Shown: piece by piece, positions 47,888 to 58,115 of the stretch
How the letters are laid out: every line of letters starts with the position of its first letter
Numbering within the stretch: position 1 is the first letter of the stretch
Assembly (NCBI RefSeq): GCF_025506275.1
Contig: NZ_QYCP01000087.1
Coordinates: forward strand, 1 to 64,000
Reading direction: 5' to 3'
DNA length: 64,000 bases
Source of the DNA: Brevibacterium permense
Lineage (GTDB): Bacteria; Actinomycetota; Actinomycetes; Actinomycetales; Brevibacteriaceae
Translations under genes and position numbers: made by a program
The notes under the pieces: generated by a model
Databases searched by the model: none
What the model was told of the DNA's origin: nothing
Seen by the model: only the letters and a program-made list of their open reading frames with translations

Positions 47888-50632
47888 ATGACACAGGACA
47901 CAACCTCGGCGAGTCCGAGGGGATACGTCGACGAAGAGGTCGATGAGTGGATCGAGTCCTGGGAAGGGCTCGTCGACGCGCGCGGAACCCAGCGCGCGGG
48001 CGAGATCATGGAGGCGCTGCGTGCACGCGCGGCCACGAACTCCGTCGCCCAGCCCAAGGTCACCACCACTGACTACGTCAACACCATCCCCGTTGACCAG
48101 GAGCCGTTCTATCCCGGCGAGGAGAAGGTCGAGCGCCGCTTCCGCAGATGGCTGCGGTGGAACGCCGCCATGCTCGTCCATCGGGCGCAGCGGCCCGAGA
48201 TCTCCGTGGGCGGGCACATCTCCACCTACGCCGGTGCCGCCACGCTCTACGAAATCGGATTCAACAATTTCTTCCGCGGTCAGGACCATCCCGGCGGCGG
48301 CGATCAGGTGTTCTTCCAGGGCCATGCCTCACCGGGAATGTACGCCAGGGCGTTCCTCGAGGGCCGTCTGACCGAGGCCGACCTCGACGGGTTCCGGCAG
48401 GAGGTCTCACGTGCCCCGCACGGACTGAGCTCGTATCCGCACCCGCGGCTGATGCCGGAGTTCTGGCAGTTCCCGACCGTGTCGATGGGTCTGGGCCCGA
48501 TCAACGCGATCTACCAGGCGCAGATGAACCGCTACCTCCACAACCGCGGCATCTCCGACACCTCGGATCAGCGGGTGTGGGCGTTCCTCGGCGACGGCGA
48601 GATGGACGAACCCGAATCGCGCGGCGCCCTGCAGCTGGCCGCGAACGAAGGGCTGGACAACCTCACCTTCGTCATCAACTGCAACCTCCAGCGCCTCGAC
48701 GGACCCGTGCGCGGAAACGGCAAGATCGTCCAGGAGCTCGAGGCGACCTTCACCGGCGCCGGCTGGGACGTCATCAAGGTGCTGTGGGGCCGCGAATGGG
48801 ACGACCTGCTGGCCAAGGATCGCACCGGCGACCTCGTGAAGATCATGAACGAGACCCTCGACGGTGACTACCAGACCTTCAAGGCCGAATCCGGCGGATT
48901 CATCCGCGACAATTTCTTCGGCCGGACACCTGCGACGAAGGGGCTCGTCGACCACCTCTCCGACGACGACATCTGGAACCTCAAGCGCGGCGGCCACGAC
49001 TATCACAAGGTCTTCGCCGCCTACCAGAAGGCCGTGAACACCAAAGGCAAGCCGACCGTCATCCTCGTGCAGACCGTCAAGGGCTACGGCCTGGGCACGA
49101 CGTTCGAGTCCCGCAACGCCACGCACCAGATGAAGAAGTTCACCGCCGACGACGTCAAGGCCTTCCGCGATCGGATGGACATTCCGATCAGCGACAAGGT
49201 CATCGACGAGGACCCGTATGCGGTGCCCTACTACCACCCGGGCAAGGATTCCGAAGAGATCCAGTACATGCTCGACCGTCGGCGTCAGCTCGGCGGATTC
49301 CTGCCGGCGCGCAAACCCGAGCACAATAAGATCACCTTGCCTGTGCCCAGCGACAAGGCGTTCGCGCAGACGAAGAAGGGCTCGGGGCAGCAGATGGCCG
49401 CCTCGACGATGGCCTTCGTCCGGCTGCTCAAGGACCTCATGCGAGAGAAGGGGCTGGGCGAGCGGATCGTGCCCATCATCCCCGATGAGGCCCGGACCTT
49501 CGGCATCGACGCGTTCTTCCCGACCGCGAAGATCTACAACCCGAACGGGCAGAACTACCTCGCCGTCGACCGCGAGATGTTCCTCTCGTACAAGGAGGCC
49601 ACGAGCGGCCAGCTCCTCCACGTGGGCATCAACGAGGCCGGTGCCGCGGCCGGATTCACCGCCGCGGGAACCGCGTACTCCACCCACGGCGAACCGATGA
49701 TCCCGATCTACGTGTTCTACTCGATGTTCGGGTTCCAGCGCACCGGTGACGCCTTCTGGGCCGCCGGCGACCAGATGACCCGCGGGTTCATCATCGGCGC
49801 CACCGCCGGCCGGACGACCCTGACCGGTGAGGGCCTGCAGCACGCCGACGGACATTCCCCGGTGCTCGCGGCCACGAACCCGGCCGTGCGCGTCTTTGAT
49901 CCGGCCTTCGGCTACGAGATCGGGCATATCGTCCGCGACGGTCTGCATCGCATGTACGGCGAGCACGACCTCGGCGAGGACGAGCGCAATGTCATGTACT
50001 ACCTCACCGTGTACAACGAGCCGATGCTCCAGCCGGCCGAACCGGAAGCTGTCGACGTCGAGGGCATCCTCAAGGGCATCCACCGCGTCGCCGAGGCGGC
50101 CCCCGGCGACCGTCCGCAAGCGCAGCTGCTCGCCTCCGGTGTGGCCGTGCCCTGGGCTCTCGAAGCCCGGGGCCTGCTCGCCGCCGACTGGGGCGTCGAC
50201 GCCGCCGTGTGGTCGGTGACCTCGTGGGCGCAGCTGCGCCGCGACGGCCTCGAATGCGAAGCCGCAGAGCTCAACGCCGCCGACGGCACCGAGGCGGCCG
50301 ACCGTGTGCCTTACGTACGTCAGAAGCTGGAGGGTCAGCCTGGCCCGATCGTGGCCACGAGCGATTTCGACTCCACCCAGCCGGATCTCATCCGGCCGTA
50401 CCTGGACCACGATTTCGCGACGCTCGGCGCCGACGGGTTCGGCTTCTCCGACACCCGTGCCGCCGCGCGCAGGCACTTCAAGATCGACGCGCATTCGATG
50501 GTCGTGCGCACCCTGCAGCTGCTTGCCAAGCGCGGTGAGGTCGATGGGTCCGTCCCCGCCGAGGCGGCTCGACGTTATCGTCTGAACGACGTCAACGCCG
50601 GCACCTCGGGAACGGCCGGCGGAGACTCCTGA
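47888..50632 (+). CDS. aceE: Pyruvate dehydrogenase E1 component (homodimeric)
   Basis: Decarboxylates pyruvate and passes the acetyl group to E2. 914 aa. The ThDP motif is [16 protein letters not shown] followed by [20 protein letters not shown]. Other AceE features are [43 protein letters not shown] and [14 protein letters not shown]2 and E3 are not nearby, which is common in actinobacteria. It separates uricase from the IclR gene and has its own AGAAGGAAA ribosome site. Confidence 0.96.
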   Translation: MTQDTTSASPRGYVDEEVDEWIESWEGLVDARGTQRAGEIMEALRARAATNSVAQPKVTTTDYVNTIPVDQEPFYPGEEKVERRFRRWLRWNAAMLVHRAQRPEISVGGHISTYAGAATLYEIGFNNFFRGQDHPGGGDQVFFQGHASPGMYARAFLEGRLTEADLDGFRQEVSRAPHGLSSYPHPRLMPEFWQFPTVSMGLGPINAIYQAQMNRYLHNRGISDTSDQRVWAFLGDGEMDEPESRGALQLAANEGLDNLTFVINCNLQRLDGPVRGNGKIVQELEATFTGAGWDVIKVLWGREWDDLLAKDRTGDLVKIMNETLDGDYQTFKAESGGFIRDNFFGRTPATKGLVDHLSDDDIWNLKRGGHDYHKVFAAYQKAVNTKGKPTVILVQTVKGYGLGTTFESRNATHQMKKFTADDVKAFRDRMDIPISDKVIDEDPYAVPYYHPGKDSEEIQYMLDRRRQLGGFLPARKPEHNKITLPVPSDKAFAQTKKGSGQQMAASTMAFVRLLKDLMREKGLGERIVPIIPDEARTFGIDAFFPTAKIYNPNGQNYLAVDREMFLSYKEATSGQLLHVGINEAGAAAGFTAAGTAYSTHGEPMIPIYVFYSMFGFQRTGDAFWAAGDQMTRGFIIGATAGRTTLTGEGLQHADGHSPVLAATNPAVRVFDPAFGYEIGHIVRDGLHRMYGEHDLGEDERNVMYYLTVYNEPMLQPAEPEAVDVEGILKGIHRVAEAAPGDRPQAQLLASGVAVPWALEARGLLAADWGVDAAVWSVTSWAQLRRDGLECEAAELNAADGTEAADRVPYVRQKLEGQPGPIVATSDFDSTQPDLIRPYLDHDFATLGADGFGFSDTRAAARRHFKIDAHSMVVRTLQLLAKRGEVDGSVPAEAARRYRLNDVNAGTSGTAGGDS

Positions 50633-50657
50633 CCCGGTTCGGGAGCTGAAGCCAGAG

Positions 50658-51437
50658 TCAGCGGCCGCTCTGCATCTCTGCGGAGATGCGGGCGGCCGCG
50701 TCTTTGAGCAGGGGTACGGCGCGATCGGCGAACGACTGGTCGACGCGACTGATCGGTCCCGATACGGAGATCGCCAAAGGAGCGGGGGAGTCCGGGATGG
50801 CCATGGCGAAGCAGCGCACGCCGAGCTCCTGCTCCTGCTCGTCGATGGCATAGCCGCGCTCACGGATGCGACCGAGCTCGGCCTCGAGGTCTTCGATCGT
50901 CCCGATGCTGTATTCCGTGGGGGTGGGCATTCCGGCGGTGGCGGCGATATGCCGCACCTGCTCGGATTCGAGCCCCGCGAGGATGGCCTTGCCGACCCCG
51001 GTGGCGTGCATATGGGCACGGCGTCCCACCTCGGTGAACATCCTCATCTGGCGTTCGGAGGCAACCTGATCGACGTAGACGACCATGTCTCCGTCCATCG
51101 TCGCCACGTTCGCCGACTCCCCGAGCTCGGCGACGAGCTCGCGCAGATAGGGGCGGGCGACGGCACCGAGCTGGGATCCGGCGATATCGCCGAGTCGCAC
51201 CAGCCCGGGGCCGAGCGCATAGCCGCGGTCGGGCAGCTGTCGGACCACACCGAGGTTGACGAGGGTGTTGAGCAGACGATGGATCGTCGGCAGGGGAAGA
51301 TTGACGTCCGCGGCGATATGGCTCAGCGTCGCCGATCCTGCGGAGTTCGCGATGCACTCCAGCAGTCCGAACGCGCGTTCGACGGACTGCACGCCGCCCT
51401 TGGACTGACGGATCGCCGGGGTGTCCTTGCTGCTCAT
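50658..51437 (-). CDS. IclR-family regulator, probable controller of purine/ureide genes
   Basis: 259 aa. N-terminal winged helix (VERAFGLLECIANSAGSATL, NLPLPTIHRLLNTLVNLG) and a C-terminal IclR effector domain (RRAHMHATGVGKAILAG, IRERGYAIDEQEQELGVRCFA, PLAISVSGPISRV). It resembles AllR/GclR-type regulators that respond to glyoxylate or allantoin intermediates. It is divergent from malic enzyme, with two operator-like sites between them that recur before hyi, glxK and uraD. AAGGAAC precedes the ATG. Confidence 0.88.
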   Translation of the reverse strand: MSSKDTPAIRQSKGGVQSVERAFGLLECIANSAGSATLSHIAADVNLPLPTIHRLLNTLVNLGVVRQLPDRGYALGPGLVRLGDIAGSQLGAVARPYLRELVAELGESANVATMDGDMVVYVDQVASERQMRMFTEVGRRAHMHATGVGKAILAGLESEQVRHIAATAGMPTPTEYSIGTIEDLEAELGRIRERGYAIDEQEQELGVRCFAMAIPDSPAPLAISVSGPISRVDQSFADRAVPLLKDAAARISAEMQSGR

Positions 51438-51498
51438 CGAAGTTCCTTAATCTGTGGTGAGTCTCGGCAGTGAAACTCCGTTCAGTCTAGTCCTGAAA

Positions 51499-51514
51499 TG
51501 GAAGAAACTTTCCG
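51499..51514. promoter_or_regulatory. IclR-type site upstream of the iclR gene
   Basis: TGGAAGAAACTTTCCG resembles 45810-45825. A second site lies 44 bp further on. Suggests autoregulation. Confidence 0.55.
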
Positions 51515-51557
51515 AATCCACTGACACCGTCTAGTATTTCCACTAGGCAGAAGTTAC

Positions 51558-51575
51558 TATCCATAATACGGAAAC
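51558..51575. promoter_or_regulatory. IclR-type site upstream of malic enzyme
   Basis: TATCCATAATACGGAAAC shares the ATACGGAA half with the sites at 37652 and 45799. It lies 25 bp before the malic enzyme start. Confidence 0.55.
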
Positions 51576-51599
51576 TCGATATCAAGGAGGATATTACCC

Positions 51600-52979
51600 A
51601 TGGTCGCCACCAGCCCCGGATACTCCATCACTCTGCGCGTCGGCACCGAGGTCGGTCAGGCCTCGACATCCGACCTCGTCGCCGCGGCCGCCGCCACCGG
51701 CGCGTCAGTCACCGCCCTCGACGTCGTCGAGTCCACTCCGCACTCGGTCATCATCGATGTCAGCGCCGATACCCGCGATGTCGCCCATGCCGACGAGGTC
51801 TCCGACGCGCTGGGCGCCCTGCCCGGGGTCGAGGTCCACAAGGTCTCGGACCGGACCTTCCTCCTCCACCTCGGCGGGAAGCTCGAATCCACCCCGAAGG
51901 TGCCCCTGCGCAACCGAGACGACCTCTCCCGCGCCTACACCCCGGGTGTGGCCCGCGTGTGCAAGGCGATCGCTGAGAACAAAGAGGATGCGCGTCGGCT
52001 GACGATCAAACGCAACACCGTCGCCGTGGTCACCGACGGCACCGCGGTGCTCGGCCTCGGCGATATCGGCCCCGAAGCGGCCATGCCGGTGATGGAGGGC
52101 AAGGCCGTGCTGTTCAAGCAGTTCGCCGATGTCGACGCCTGGCCGGTGGCCCTCGACACGAAGGACACCGAGGAGATCATCTCCATCTGCAAGGCCATCG
52201 CACCGGCCTACGGCGGAATCAACCTCGAAGACATCGCTGCCCCGCGCTGCTTCGAGATCGAGGCCCGGCTGCGCGAGGAACTCGACATCCCCGTCTTCCA
52301 CGATGACCAGCACGGCACCGGCGTCGTCACCCTCGCCGCGCTGAAGAATGCGCTCAAGGTCGTCGACAAGAAGATCGAGGACCTGCGCATCGTCGTCTCC
52401 GGAGTCGGCGCGGCCGGCAACGCCATCATCCGCCTCCTCCAGGTCGCCGGTGCCACAAACATCATCGCCTGCGGCCGTGACGGGGCGATCGGCCCGGACA
52501 CGACGGTCGACACCGAGCACAAGAGGTGGCTGCAGGCGAATACGAACCCCGAGGGCTTCTCCGGCACCCTCAAGGAAGCCGTCGTCGGCGCCGACGCGTT
52601 CATCGGCGTCTCCGCTCCGAATGTGCTCGACGGTGACGATATCGCGGCGATGAACAAGGACGCGCTGGTCTTCGCCATGGCCAATCCCGACCCCGAGGTG
52701 GACCCCGTCGAGGCGGCGAAACACGCAGCCGTCGTGGCCACCGGCCGCAGCGACTTCCCGAACCAGATCAACAATGTGCTCGCGTTCCCGGGAATCTTCC
52801 GCGGACTCCTCGACGCCGAAGCTCGCGACGTCGATGAGAACATCATGGTCGCCGCCGCCGATGCCATCGCCTCGTGCATCCCCGAGGACGAACTCCACCC
52901 CGGCTACGTGATCCCCTCCGTGTTCGATCCCGAAGTCGCGAAGAAGGTCGCCGAGGCGGTCGCCCGGGTCTCGTCCTGA
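51600..52979 (+). CDS. NAD(P)-dependent malic enzyme with N-terminal ACT-like domain
   Basis: Oxidative decarboxylation of malate to pyruvate. 459 aa. Residues about 7-90 look like an ACT regulatory domain ([25 protein letters not shown]). The malic core has the catalytic Tyr in [13 protein letters not shown], the lysine in [13 protein letters not shown], the metal Asp/Glu in [13 protein letters not shown] and HDDQHGTG, and the Rossmann motif [10 protein letters not shown]. In this setting it could turn glyoxylate-derived malate into pyruvate. AAGGAGG precedes the ATG. Confidence 0.93.
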   Translation: MVATSPGYSITLRVGTEVGQASTSDLVAAAAATGASVTALDVVESTPHSVIIDVSADTRDVAHADEVSDALGALPGVEVHKVSDRTFLLHLGGKLESTPKVPLRNRDDLSRAYTPGVARVCKAIAENKEDARRLTIKRNTVAVVTDGTAVLGLGDIGPEAAMPVMEGKAVLFKQFADVDAWPVALDTKDTEEIISICKAIAPAYGGINLEDIAAPRCFEIEARLREELDIPVFHDDQHGTGVVTLAALKNALKVVDKKIEDLRIVVSGVGAAGNAIIRLLQVAGATNIIACGRDGAIGPDTTVDTEHKRWLQANTNPEGFSGTLKEAVVGADAFIGVSAPNVLDGDDIAAMNKDALVFAMANPDPEVDPVEAAKHAAVVATGRSDFPNQINNVLAFPGIFRGLLDAEARDVDENIMVAAADAIASCIPEDELHPGYVIPSVFDPEVAKKVAEAVARVSS

Positions 52980-53082
52980 AACCCCAGAGAGCCTTGCGTG
53001 CCTGGGGGCGGAGAATGAGAGACAATGGGGCCAGGTCAGGCATCGCCGCCTCGCCGTCGAACCCCGTGCAGAGAAAGAGAAT

Positions 53083-54396
53083 GTGAAAGTGGAACGATCA
53101 ACACTCGCCGATATCGACTCACTGCTGGGAGACACGGACGAGCTTCTGACGACCGCGTATCCCGGTGATCGCGACGTCCGCCAGCCCGTGCACACCGTGT
53201 ACGTGCCCGGACACCGCACGAGTGCGGACCTGCCGTACCAGTGGGGGCAGCAGGCGCTCGAATGCGTCGAGGCCCATGGCGGAATGCTGCAGCTGGCCGA
53301 ACGCGTCATCACCGCCGCCCGGAAGGAATCCGGTCCCGCGAACCCCGGCCAGGTGCCCAGCATCCACCAGGTGGCAAGGGAGGCCGAACTCCTCGCCGAG
53401 GCGGTCACTGCGAAGCTCGAACGTGAGCCGATCGAGGACCTGAGGCTGGACTTCGAAGACGGGTTCGGCGACCAGGGGGATGAGACCGAGGATCGGTGGG
53501 TCGTCCAAGCCGCTCGCGATGCGGTGGCCGGCCGCTCGGAGAAGGCAGCCCCCGGCTTCGTCGGCATCCGGTTCAAATGCATGGAGTCAGCGACCCGGGA
53601 ACGCGGTCTGCGCACTCTCGACCTGTTCCTCTCCGAACTCATCAAGGCGAGCGGCAGCCTGCCGGAGAATCTCGTGCTCACCCTCCCGAAGGTCAGCACC
53701 GTCGATCAGGTCCGGGCGATGGTACTCGCCGCACGAGCGCTGGAAGCCGAGCACGGCCTCGGCGAAGGGAGCATCACCTTCGAGATCCAGGTCGAGACCC
53801 CGCAGCTCGTGCTCGCCGCCGACGGCACCGTGCCGCTGGCGACGGCGCTGCAGGCCGGGGCCGGGCGCGTGACTTCGCTGCACTACGGAACCTACGACTA
53901 TTCGGCGTCGATGGGCGTGGCCGCAGCCTACCAGGCGATGGACCATCCGGTCGCGGATTTCGCGAAGAACCAGATGATGCTCGCCGTCGCCGGCACCGGA
54001 GTCCACCTCTCCGACGGGTCGACGAACATCCTCCCGCTCGGCGAACCCGCAGAGGTCCACCACGCGTGGGCGCTGCACGCCGGCCTCGTCCGCCGCCACC
54101 TCAAACGAGGGATCTACCAGGGCTGGGATCTGCACCCGCACCAGCTGCCGACCAGGTTCCTGGCGACCTTCGCCTTCTACCGCGAAGGCGGGCCACGGGC
54201 GGCTCAGCGGCTGCACGACTACGTGTTCAAGGCGGATTCGACGGTCCTCGACGAACCCGCGACCGCGAAGGCGCTGGCCCGCTACCTCGACAGGGGACTC
54301 GTCTGCGGAGCCCACACCGAGGAGTTCGTGACTTCGCGGACGAATCTCAGCCTCACCCAACTCGGGCAGCTCGCCCGCACCGGCTCGCTCGACTGA
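53083..54396 (+). CDS. DUF6986 family, aldolase / malate-synthase-like protein
   Basis: A 437-aa protein that looks like the DUF6986 family, related to the HpcH/HpaI-citrate lyase-malate synthase barrel. Seen: LRLDFEDGFGDQGDETED (acidic metal-type motif), FVGIRFKCME, LVLTLPKVSTVDQV, ITFEIQVETPQLVL (conserved Glu), SLHYGTYDYSASMG, and KRGIYQGWDLHPHQLPTRF. The position between malic enzyme and AllE suggests an aldol/Claisen step on glyoxylate, perhaps malate formation; this is inference. The start is uncertain: GTG 53083 or GTG 53089. Confidence 0.75.
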   Translation: MKVERSTLADIDSLLGDTDELLTTAYPGDRDVRQPVHTVYVPGHRTSADLPYQWGQQALECVEAHGGMLQLAERVITAARKESGPANPGQVPSIHQVAREAELLAEAVTAKLEREPIEDLRLDFEDGFGDQGDETEDRWVVQAARDAVAGRSEKAAPGFVGIRFKCMESATRERGLRTLDLFLSELIKASGSLPENLVLTLPKVSTVDQVRAMVLAARALEAEHGLGEGSITFEIQVETPQLVLAADGTVPLATALQAGAGRVTSLHYGTYDYSASMGVAAAYQAMDHPVADFAKNQMMLAVAGTGVHLSDGSTNILPLGEPAEVHHAWALHAGLVRRHLKRGIYQGWDLHPHQLPTRFLATFAFYREGGPRAAQRLHDYVFKADSTVLDEPATAKALARYLDRGLVCGAHTEEFVTSRTNLSLTQLGQLARTGSLD

Positions 54397-54430
54397 GCCC
54401 ACTGACCACCGACCGAAGGAGACCCCGCCC

Positions 54431-55255
54431 ATGACGACGACCGACCCGTACACCTACTGGGCCCCGACCGGCGGCCACCCGCCGCAGTCCGATCTGCTCA
54501 CCGACCGTGCCCTCGTCACCGAGGCCTATACGGTCATCCCGCGCGGAGTGATGCGCGATATCGTCACTTCGAATCTGCCCGAGTGGACCGGGACCCGGTC
54601 GTGGGTGCTGAGCAAGCCCGTGGCCGGGGGAGCGGTGACGTTCTCGCAGACGATCCTCGAAGTCGCGCCCGGCGGCGGCTCGCAGGCGCCGGAACCGCAG
54701 CCCGAGGTCGAAGGTTTCCTCTTCGTCATGGCCGGAACGCTCGAGGTCACCCATGAGGGCACTGTGCACACGCTGACTCCGGGTGGGTTCGCGTTCCTGC
54801 CCGCCGGATCGACGTGGTCGGCGACGTCCACCGGCACCGAGGCGGCCCGCTTCCACTGGGTGCGCAAACGCTACCAGCCCGTGGCGGGACTGACCCCTGA
54901 GGCGAAGTTCGGCAACGAAGCCGATGTCGAACCGTCGCCGATGCCCGGAACCGACGGCCGCTGGCGCACGACCCGCCCGCTCGACCCGGACGACCTCGCC
55001 TACGACATGCACGTCAACATCGTCACCTTCGAAGCCGGAGCGGTCATCCCGTTCGCGGAGACACACGAGATGGAGCACGGCCTCTACGTGCTCGAAGGCA
55101 AGGCCGTCTACCGTCTCAACGGCGACTGGGTCGAGGTGCAGGAGGGCGACTTCATCTCCATGCGCGCCTTCTGCCCGCAGGCCTGCTACGCCGGAGGGCC
55201 CGGACGCTTCCGCTACCTGCTGTACAAGGACGTCAACCGCCAGGTCGAGCTCTGA
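54431..55255 (+). CDS. allE: (S)-ureidoglycine aminohydrolase
   Basis: Releases ammonia from S-ureidoglycine to give ureidoglycolate. 274-aa bicupin. The Mn ligands are all present: E210, H212 and H216 in FAETHEMEHGLYVLEG and Q250 in FCPQACYAGG, with the same spacing as the plant enzyme (E235, H237, H241, Q275). It lies 34 bp after the DUF6986 gene. AllC, which makes its substrate, is not in the window. Confidence 0.94.
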   Translation: MTTTDPYTYWAPTGGHPPQSDLLTDRALVTEAYTVIPRGVMRDIVTSNLPEWTGTRSWVLSKPVAGGAVTFSQTILEVAPGGGSQAPEPQPEVEGFLFVMAGTLEVTHEGTVHTLTPGGFAFLPAGSTWSATSTGTEAARFHWVRKRYQPVAGLTPEAKFGNEADVEPSPMPGTDGRWRTTRPLDPDDLAYDMHVNIVTFEAGAVIPFAETHEMEHGLYVLEGKAVYRLNGDWVEVQEGDFISMRAFCPQACYAGGPGRFRYLLYKDVNRQVEL

Positions 55256-55289
55256 GGTTCTCGACGCTCCTAACTCCTGAGGGAACGTA

Positions 55290-55329
55290 AGAAGCGGCTG
55301 GCCGGAAAGGATTCCGGCCAGCCGCTTCT
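55290..55329. terminator. Bidirectional terminator between allE and mqo
   Basis: Perfect 18-bp arms (55290-55307 and 55312-55329) around AGGA, between convergent genes. The first arm starts AGAAGCGGCTGG. Confidence 0.9.
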
Positions 55330-55363
55330 CCTGTATGTCAGTCGGCTGAGTGCGTCAGTACAC

Positions 55364-56851
55364 TCAGATGAGCTGCAGGGTCCGCGAGGTGTACTCGGAG
55401 ACCTCCTTGAGCAGCGTCTCGTCATCGACGAGGTCGCGGCCGAGCGACGGGATCATGTCCTTGAAGTTCTTCTCCCAGCCCGCGAACTCGCGCGGGAAGC
55501 AGGTCTTGAGGAGTTCGATCATGATCGGCACCGCGGTCGAGGCTCCTGGCGATGCACCGAGCAGGGTCGCCAGCGAACCGTCGGCGGACGAGATGAGCTC
55601 GGTGCCGAACTGGAGGACGCCGCCCTTCTTCGGATCCTTCTTCATCACCTGCACGCGCTGACCGGCCTGGATGAGTTCCCAGTCGGCGGGGTCGACTGAG
55701 GGGATGAAGGTCTGCAGGGCCTCGAAGCGGGCCTTCTTCGTTGCGGCGAGCTCACCGAGGAGGTACGTGACGAGGTCCGTGTTGTCCTTGGCGACATTGA
55801 GCATCGTGCCGATGTTGTTTCCGCGCACGGACAGCGGCAGATCGGTGAAGCGGCCTTTCTTGAGGAACTTCGGCGAGAAGCCGGCGTAGGGACCGAACAT
55901 CAGGTAGTCCTGGCCGTCGACGACACGGGTGTCGAGGTGCGGCACCGACATCGGGGGAGCATCCTGAGCGGCCTGGCCGTACACCTTCGCCTGGTGGCGG
56001 GCGACGAGATCCTGGTTCGCGGTGCGCAGGAAGTAGCCGGAGACCGGGAAGCCGCCGTAGCCGCGTCCCTCCGGGATGCCGGACTTCTGCAGCAGCGGCA
56101 GTGCACCGCCGCCGGCGCCGACGAAGACGAACTTCGCGCCCACCTGGTGGGTCTCGTGCGAGAGCAGATCCTTCACGGTGAGAGTCCAGCCGTCCGAGGA
56201 ACGGTCGAGGTCGGTGACCTGGTGGCTGGTGCGCACAGTCGCGCCCTTGGCGGCGACGTAGCTGAGCAGCTGAGACGAGAGAGAGCCGAAGTCGACGTCG
56301 GTGCCCTGCTTGATGCGCGAGATGCCGTTGACCTGTCCGGGGCCGCGGCCCTCGAACATCAGCGGCAGCCATTCGGCCTGAGTGTCCGCGTCCTCGGTGT
56401 ATTCCATGTCCGCGAACAGCGGATTGCGCACCATCGTCTCGTAGCGGTTCTTGATGTAGTCACGTCCCTTGTCGCCGCGTCCGTAGCTGACGTGGGCGAT
56501 GGGATTGATGAAGGTCGACGGATCGGTGATGACACCGGTGTCGACGAGGTGCGACCAGTACTGGCGCGAGTGGTGGAACTGCTGGTTGATGTTCGAGGCC
56601 TTCTCCAGGTCGATCCGACCGTTGGAGTCCTCGGGGGTGTAGTTGAGTTCGCAGAGTGCGGCGTGGCCGGTGCCGGCGTTGTTCCAGGGGTCGGAGCTCT
56701 CCGTTGCCACATAGTCGAGCTTCTCGTAGACACGGATGTCCCAATCGGGCTGAAGTTCGGTCAGCATGGCGCCCAGAGTGGCGCTCATGATGCCGCCGCC
56801 GATCAAGACGACGTCGACTTTTTCCTGCGGTGAGGGCATTTGGACTCTCAT
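55364..56851 (-). CDS. mqo: Malate:quinone oxidoreductase
   Basis: Peripheral membrane FAD enzyme oxidising malate to oxaloacetate with quinone as acceptor. 495 aa. FAD-binding VDVVLIGGGIMSATLGAML, then WNNAGTGHAALCELNYTP, GINGISRIKQGTDVDFG-like VNGISRIKQGTDVDFG, FVGAGGGALPLLQKSGIPE and the C-terminal SPGASTAVPIM. ATG 56851 or ATG 56839 could be the start. Adds a third malate enzyme near the ureide genes. Confidence 0.95.
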   Translation of the reverse strand: MRVQMPSPQEKVDVVLIGGGIMSATLGAMLTELQPDWDIRVYEKLDYVATESSDPWNNAGTGHAALCELNYTPEDSNGRIDLEKASNINQQFHHSRQYWSHLVDTGVITDPSTFINPIAHVSYGRGDKGRDYIKNRYETMVRNPLFADMEYTEDADTQAEWLPLMFEGRGPGQVNGISRIKQGTDVDFGSLSSQLLSYVAAKGATVRTSHQVTDLDRSSDGWTLTVKDLLSHETHQVGAKFVFVGAGGGALPLLQKSGIPEGRGYGGFPVSGYFLRTANQDLVARHQAKVYGQAAQDAPPMSVPHLDTRVVDGQDYLMFGPYAGFSPKFLKKGRFTDLPLSVRGNNIGTMLNVAKDNTDLVTYLLGELAATKKARFEALQTFIPSVDPADWELIQAGQRVQVMKKDPKKGGVLQFGTELISSADGSLATLLGASPGASTAVPIMIELLKTCFPREFAGWEKNFKDMIPSLGRDLVDDETLLKEVSEYTSRTLQLI

Positions 56852-57053
56852 TCCTCGTCTCTGACTACATGTATTCGTCTCTCAGGGTACTCTCCGGCAT
56901 CGGCTCACCTGTAACCCGGGAGGAGGGAACGAAGCGTCGCGAGAGCATTCTCACAGCGGATGGACGTCCGCCCTGCCCGCCTTTATCCGACCATTCGGAC
57001 GCTTTGGCAAGACAGTCTGTGTTGCCCGCCACAAGATATGCAACTATGGGCAC

Positions 57054-58115
57054 ATGTCCAAACGTTTCCTGCTCCGTGACGCGCTCGCCGAATTCCCTCC
57101 CTACGTTCCCGGCAAGCCTCCCGTCGCATCCCCCGGCCTGACCCCGTACAAACTGTCGTCGAACGAGAACCACCTGCCGCCGCTGCCGGGTGTCGTCGAA
57201 TCGGTGGCATCCGCCTCGGCGGTTCCGGGGAACTATCCCGATCCCACCGCGGCCGCGCTCGTGGCCGATCTCGCCTCCCACCTCGATGTCGAACCCGCCG
57301 AGGTGGTCCCCGGCGCTGGGGCCTCCGAAGTCCTCACGGCGCTGACGAACATCACCCTCGAAGCGGGCACATCCGTGGTCTATCCGTGGCCGTCGTTCGA
57401 GATGTACCCGATCCTCGCCTCGGCGCGGGGCGCGGAGAAGCGCCCCGTCGACCTGCTGGAAGACGGTCGCCACGACTTCGCCGGGCTGGCCGCTGCGATC
57501 GATGACACGACCCGCCTCGTGCTGCTGTGCTCGCCGAACAATCCGACCGGTCCGACGATCACCGATGCCGAACTCGAGGGATTCCTCGCCGAGGTGCCCG
57601 AGTCCGTCATCGTCGTCCTCGACGAGGCGTACCTCGAATTCGCCACCGAGGCGGCCGACTCCCTCGCCGCTCGCGCCAAGCACCCGAATCTCGTGCTCGC
57701 CCGCACCTTCTCGAAGGCGCACGGCCTGGCCGGTCTGCGCGTGGGCTTCGGCATCGCCGACGTCGAGATCGCCTCGGCGATGCGACAGGTCATCGCCCCG
57801 TTCTCCGTCACCGCTGGTGCCCAGGCCGCCGCCCGGGAATCCCTGGCACGCGTCGACGAGGTGGCCGTGCGCGCCAAGGAAGTCGCTGCGGTGCGCGACC
57901 GGTTCGCTCACGATCTGCGGGAGCTGGGTCTGTCCGTGCCCGATGCTCAGGGCAACTATGTGTGGATCGCGCTCGACCCCGAGGCGGCCGTCGCCTTCGA
58001 AGGCGAGTGCGCGAAGCAGGCCGTGGCCGTGCGTCGTCTGCAGGGCGGGGTGCGTGTGAGCATCGGACCCGATGAAGCACTGGAGCGCGTGCTCAAGGTC
58101 GCCGCGTCGCTGTGA
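57054..58115 (+). CDS. hisC: Histidinol-phosphate/aromatic aminotransferase (HisC-type)
   Basis: PLP class I aminotransferase, 353 aa. KLSSNENHLPPLPG, GNYPDP, CSPNNPTGPT, VLDEAYLEFA, the PLP lysine K221 in TFSKAHGLAGLRVGFG, and the final phosphate-binding arginine in GGVRVSIG. The corynebacterial homologue of this group acts on aromatic amino acids, and no his genes are adjacent, so Tyr/Phe transamination is also possible. Its stop overlaps the next gene (GTGA). Confidence 0.85.
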   Translation: MSKRFLLRDALAEFPPYVPGKPPVASPGLTPYKLSSNENHLPPLPGVVESVASASAVPGNYPDPTAAALVADLASHLDVEPAEVVPGAGASEVLTALTNITLEAGTSVVYPWPSFEMYPILASARGAEKRPVDLLEDGRHDFAGLAAAIDDTTRLVLLCSPNNPTGPTITDAELEGFLAEVPESVIVVLDEAYLEFATEAADSLAARAKHPNLVLARTFSKAHGLAGLRVGFGIADVEIASAMRQVIAPFSVTAGAQAAARESLARVDEVAVRAKEVAAVRDRFAHDLRELGLSVPDAQGNYVWIALDPEAAVAFEGECAKQAVAVRRLQGGVRVSIGPDEALERVLKVAASL

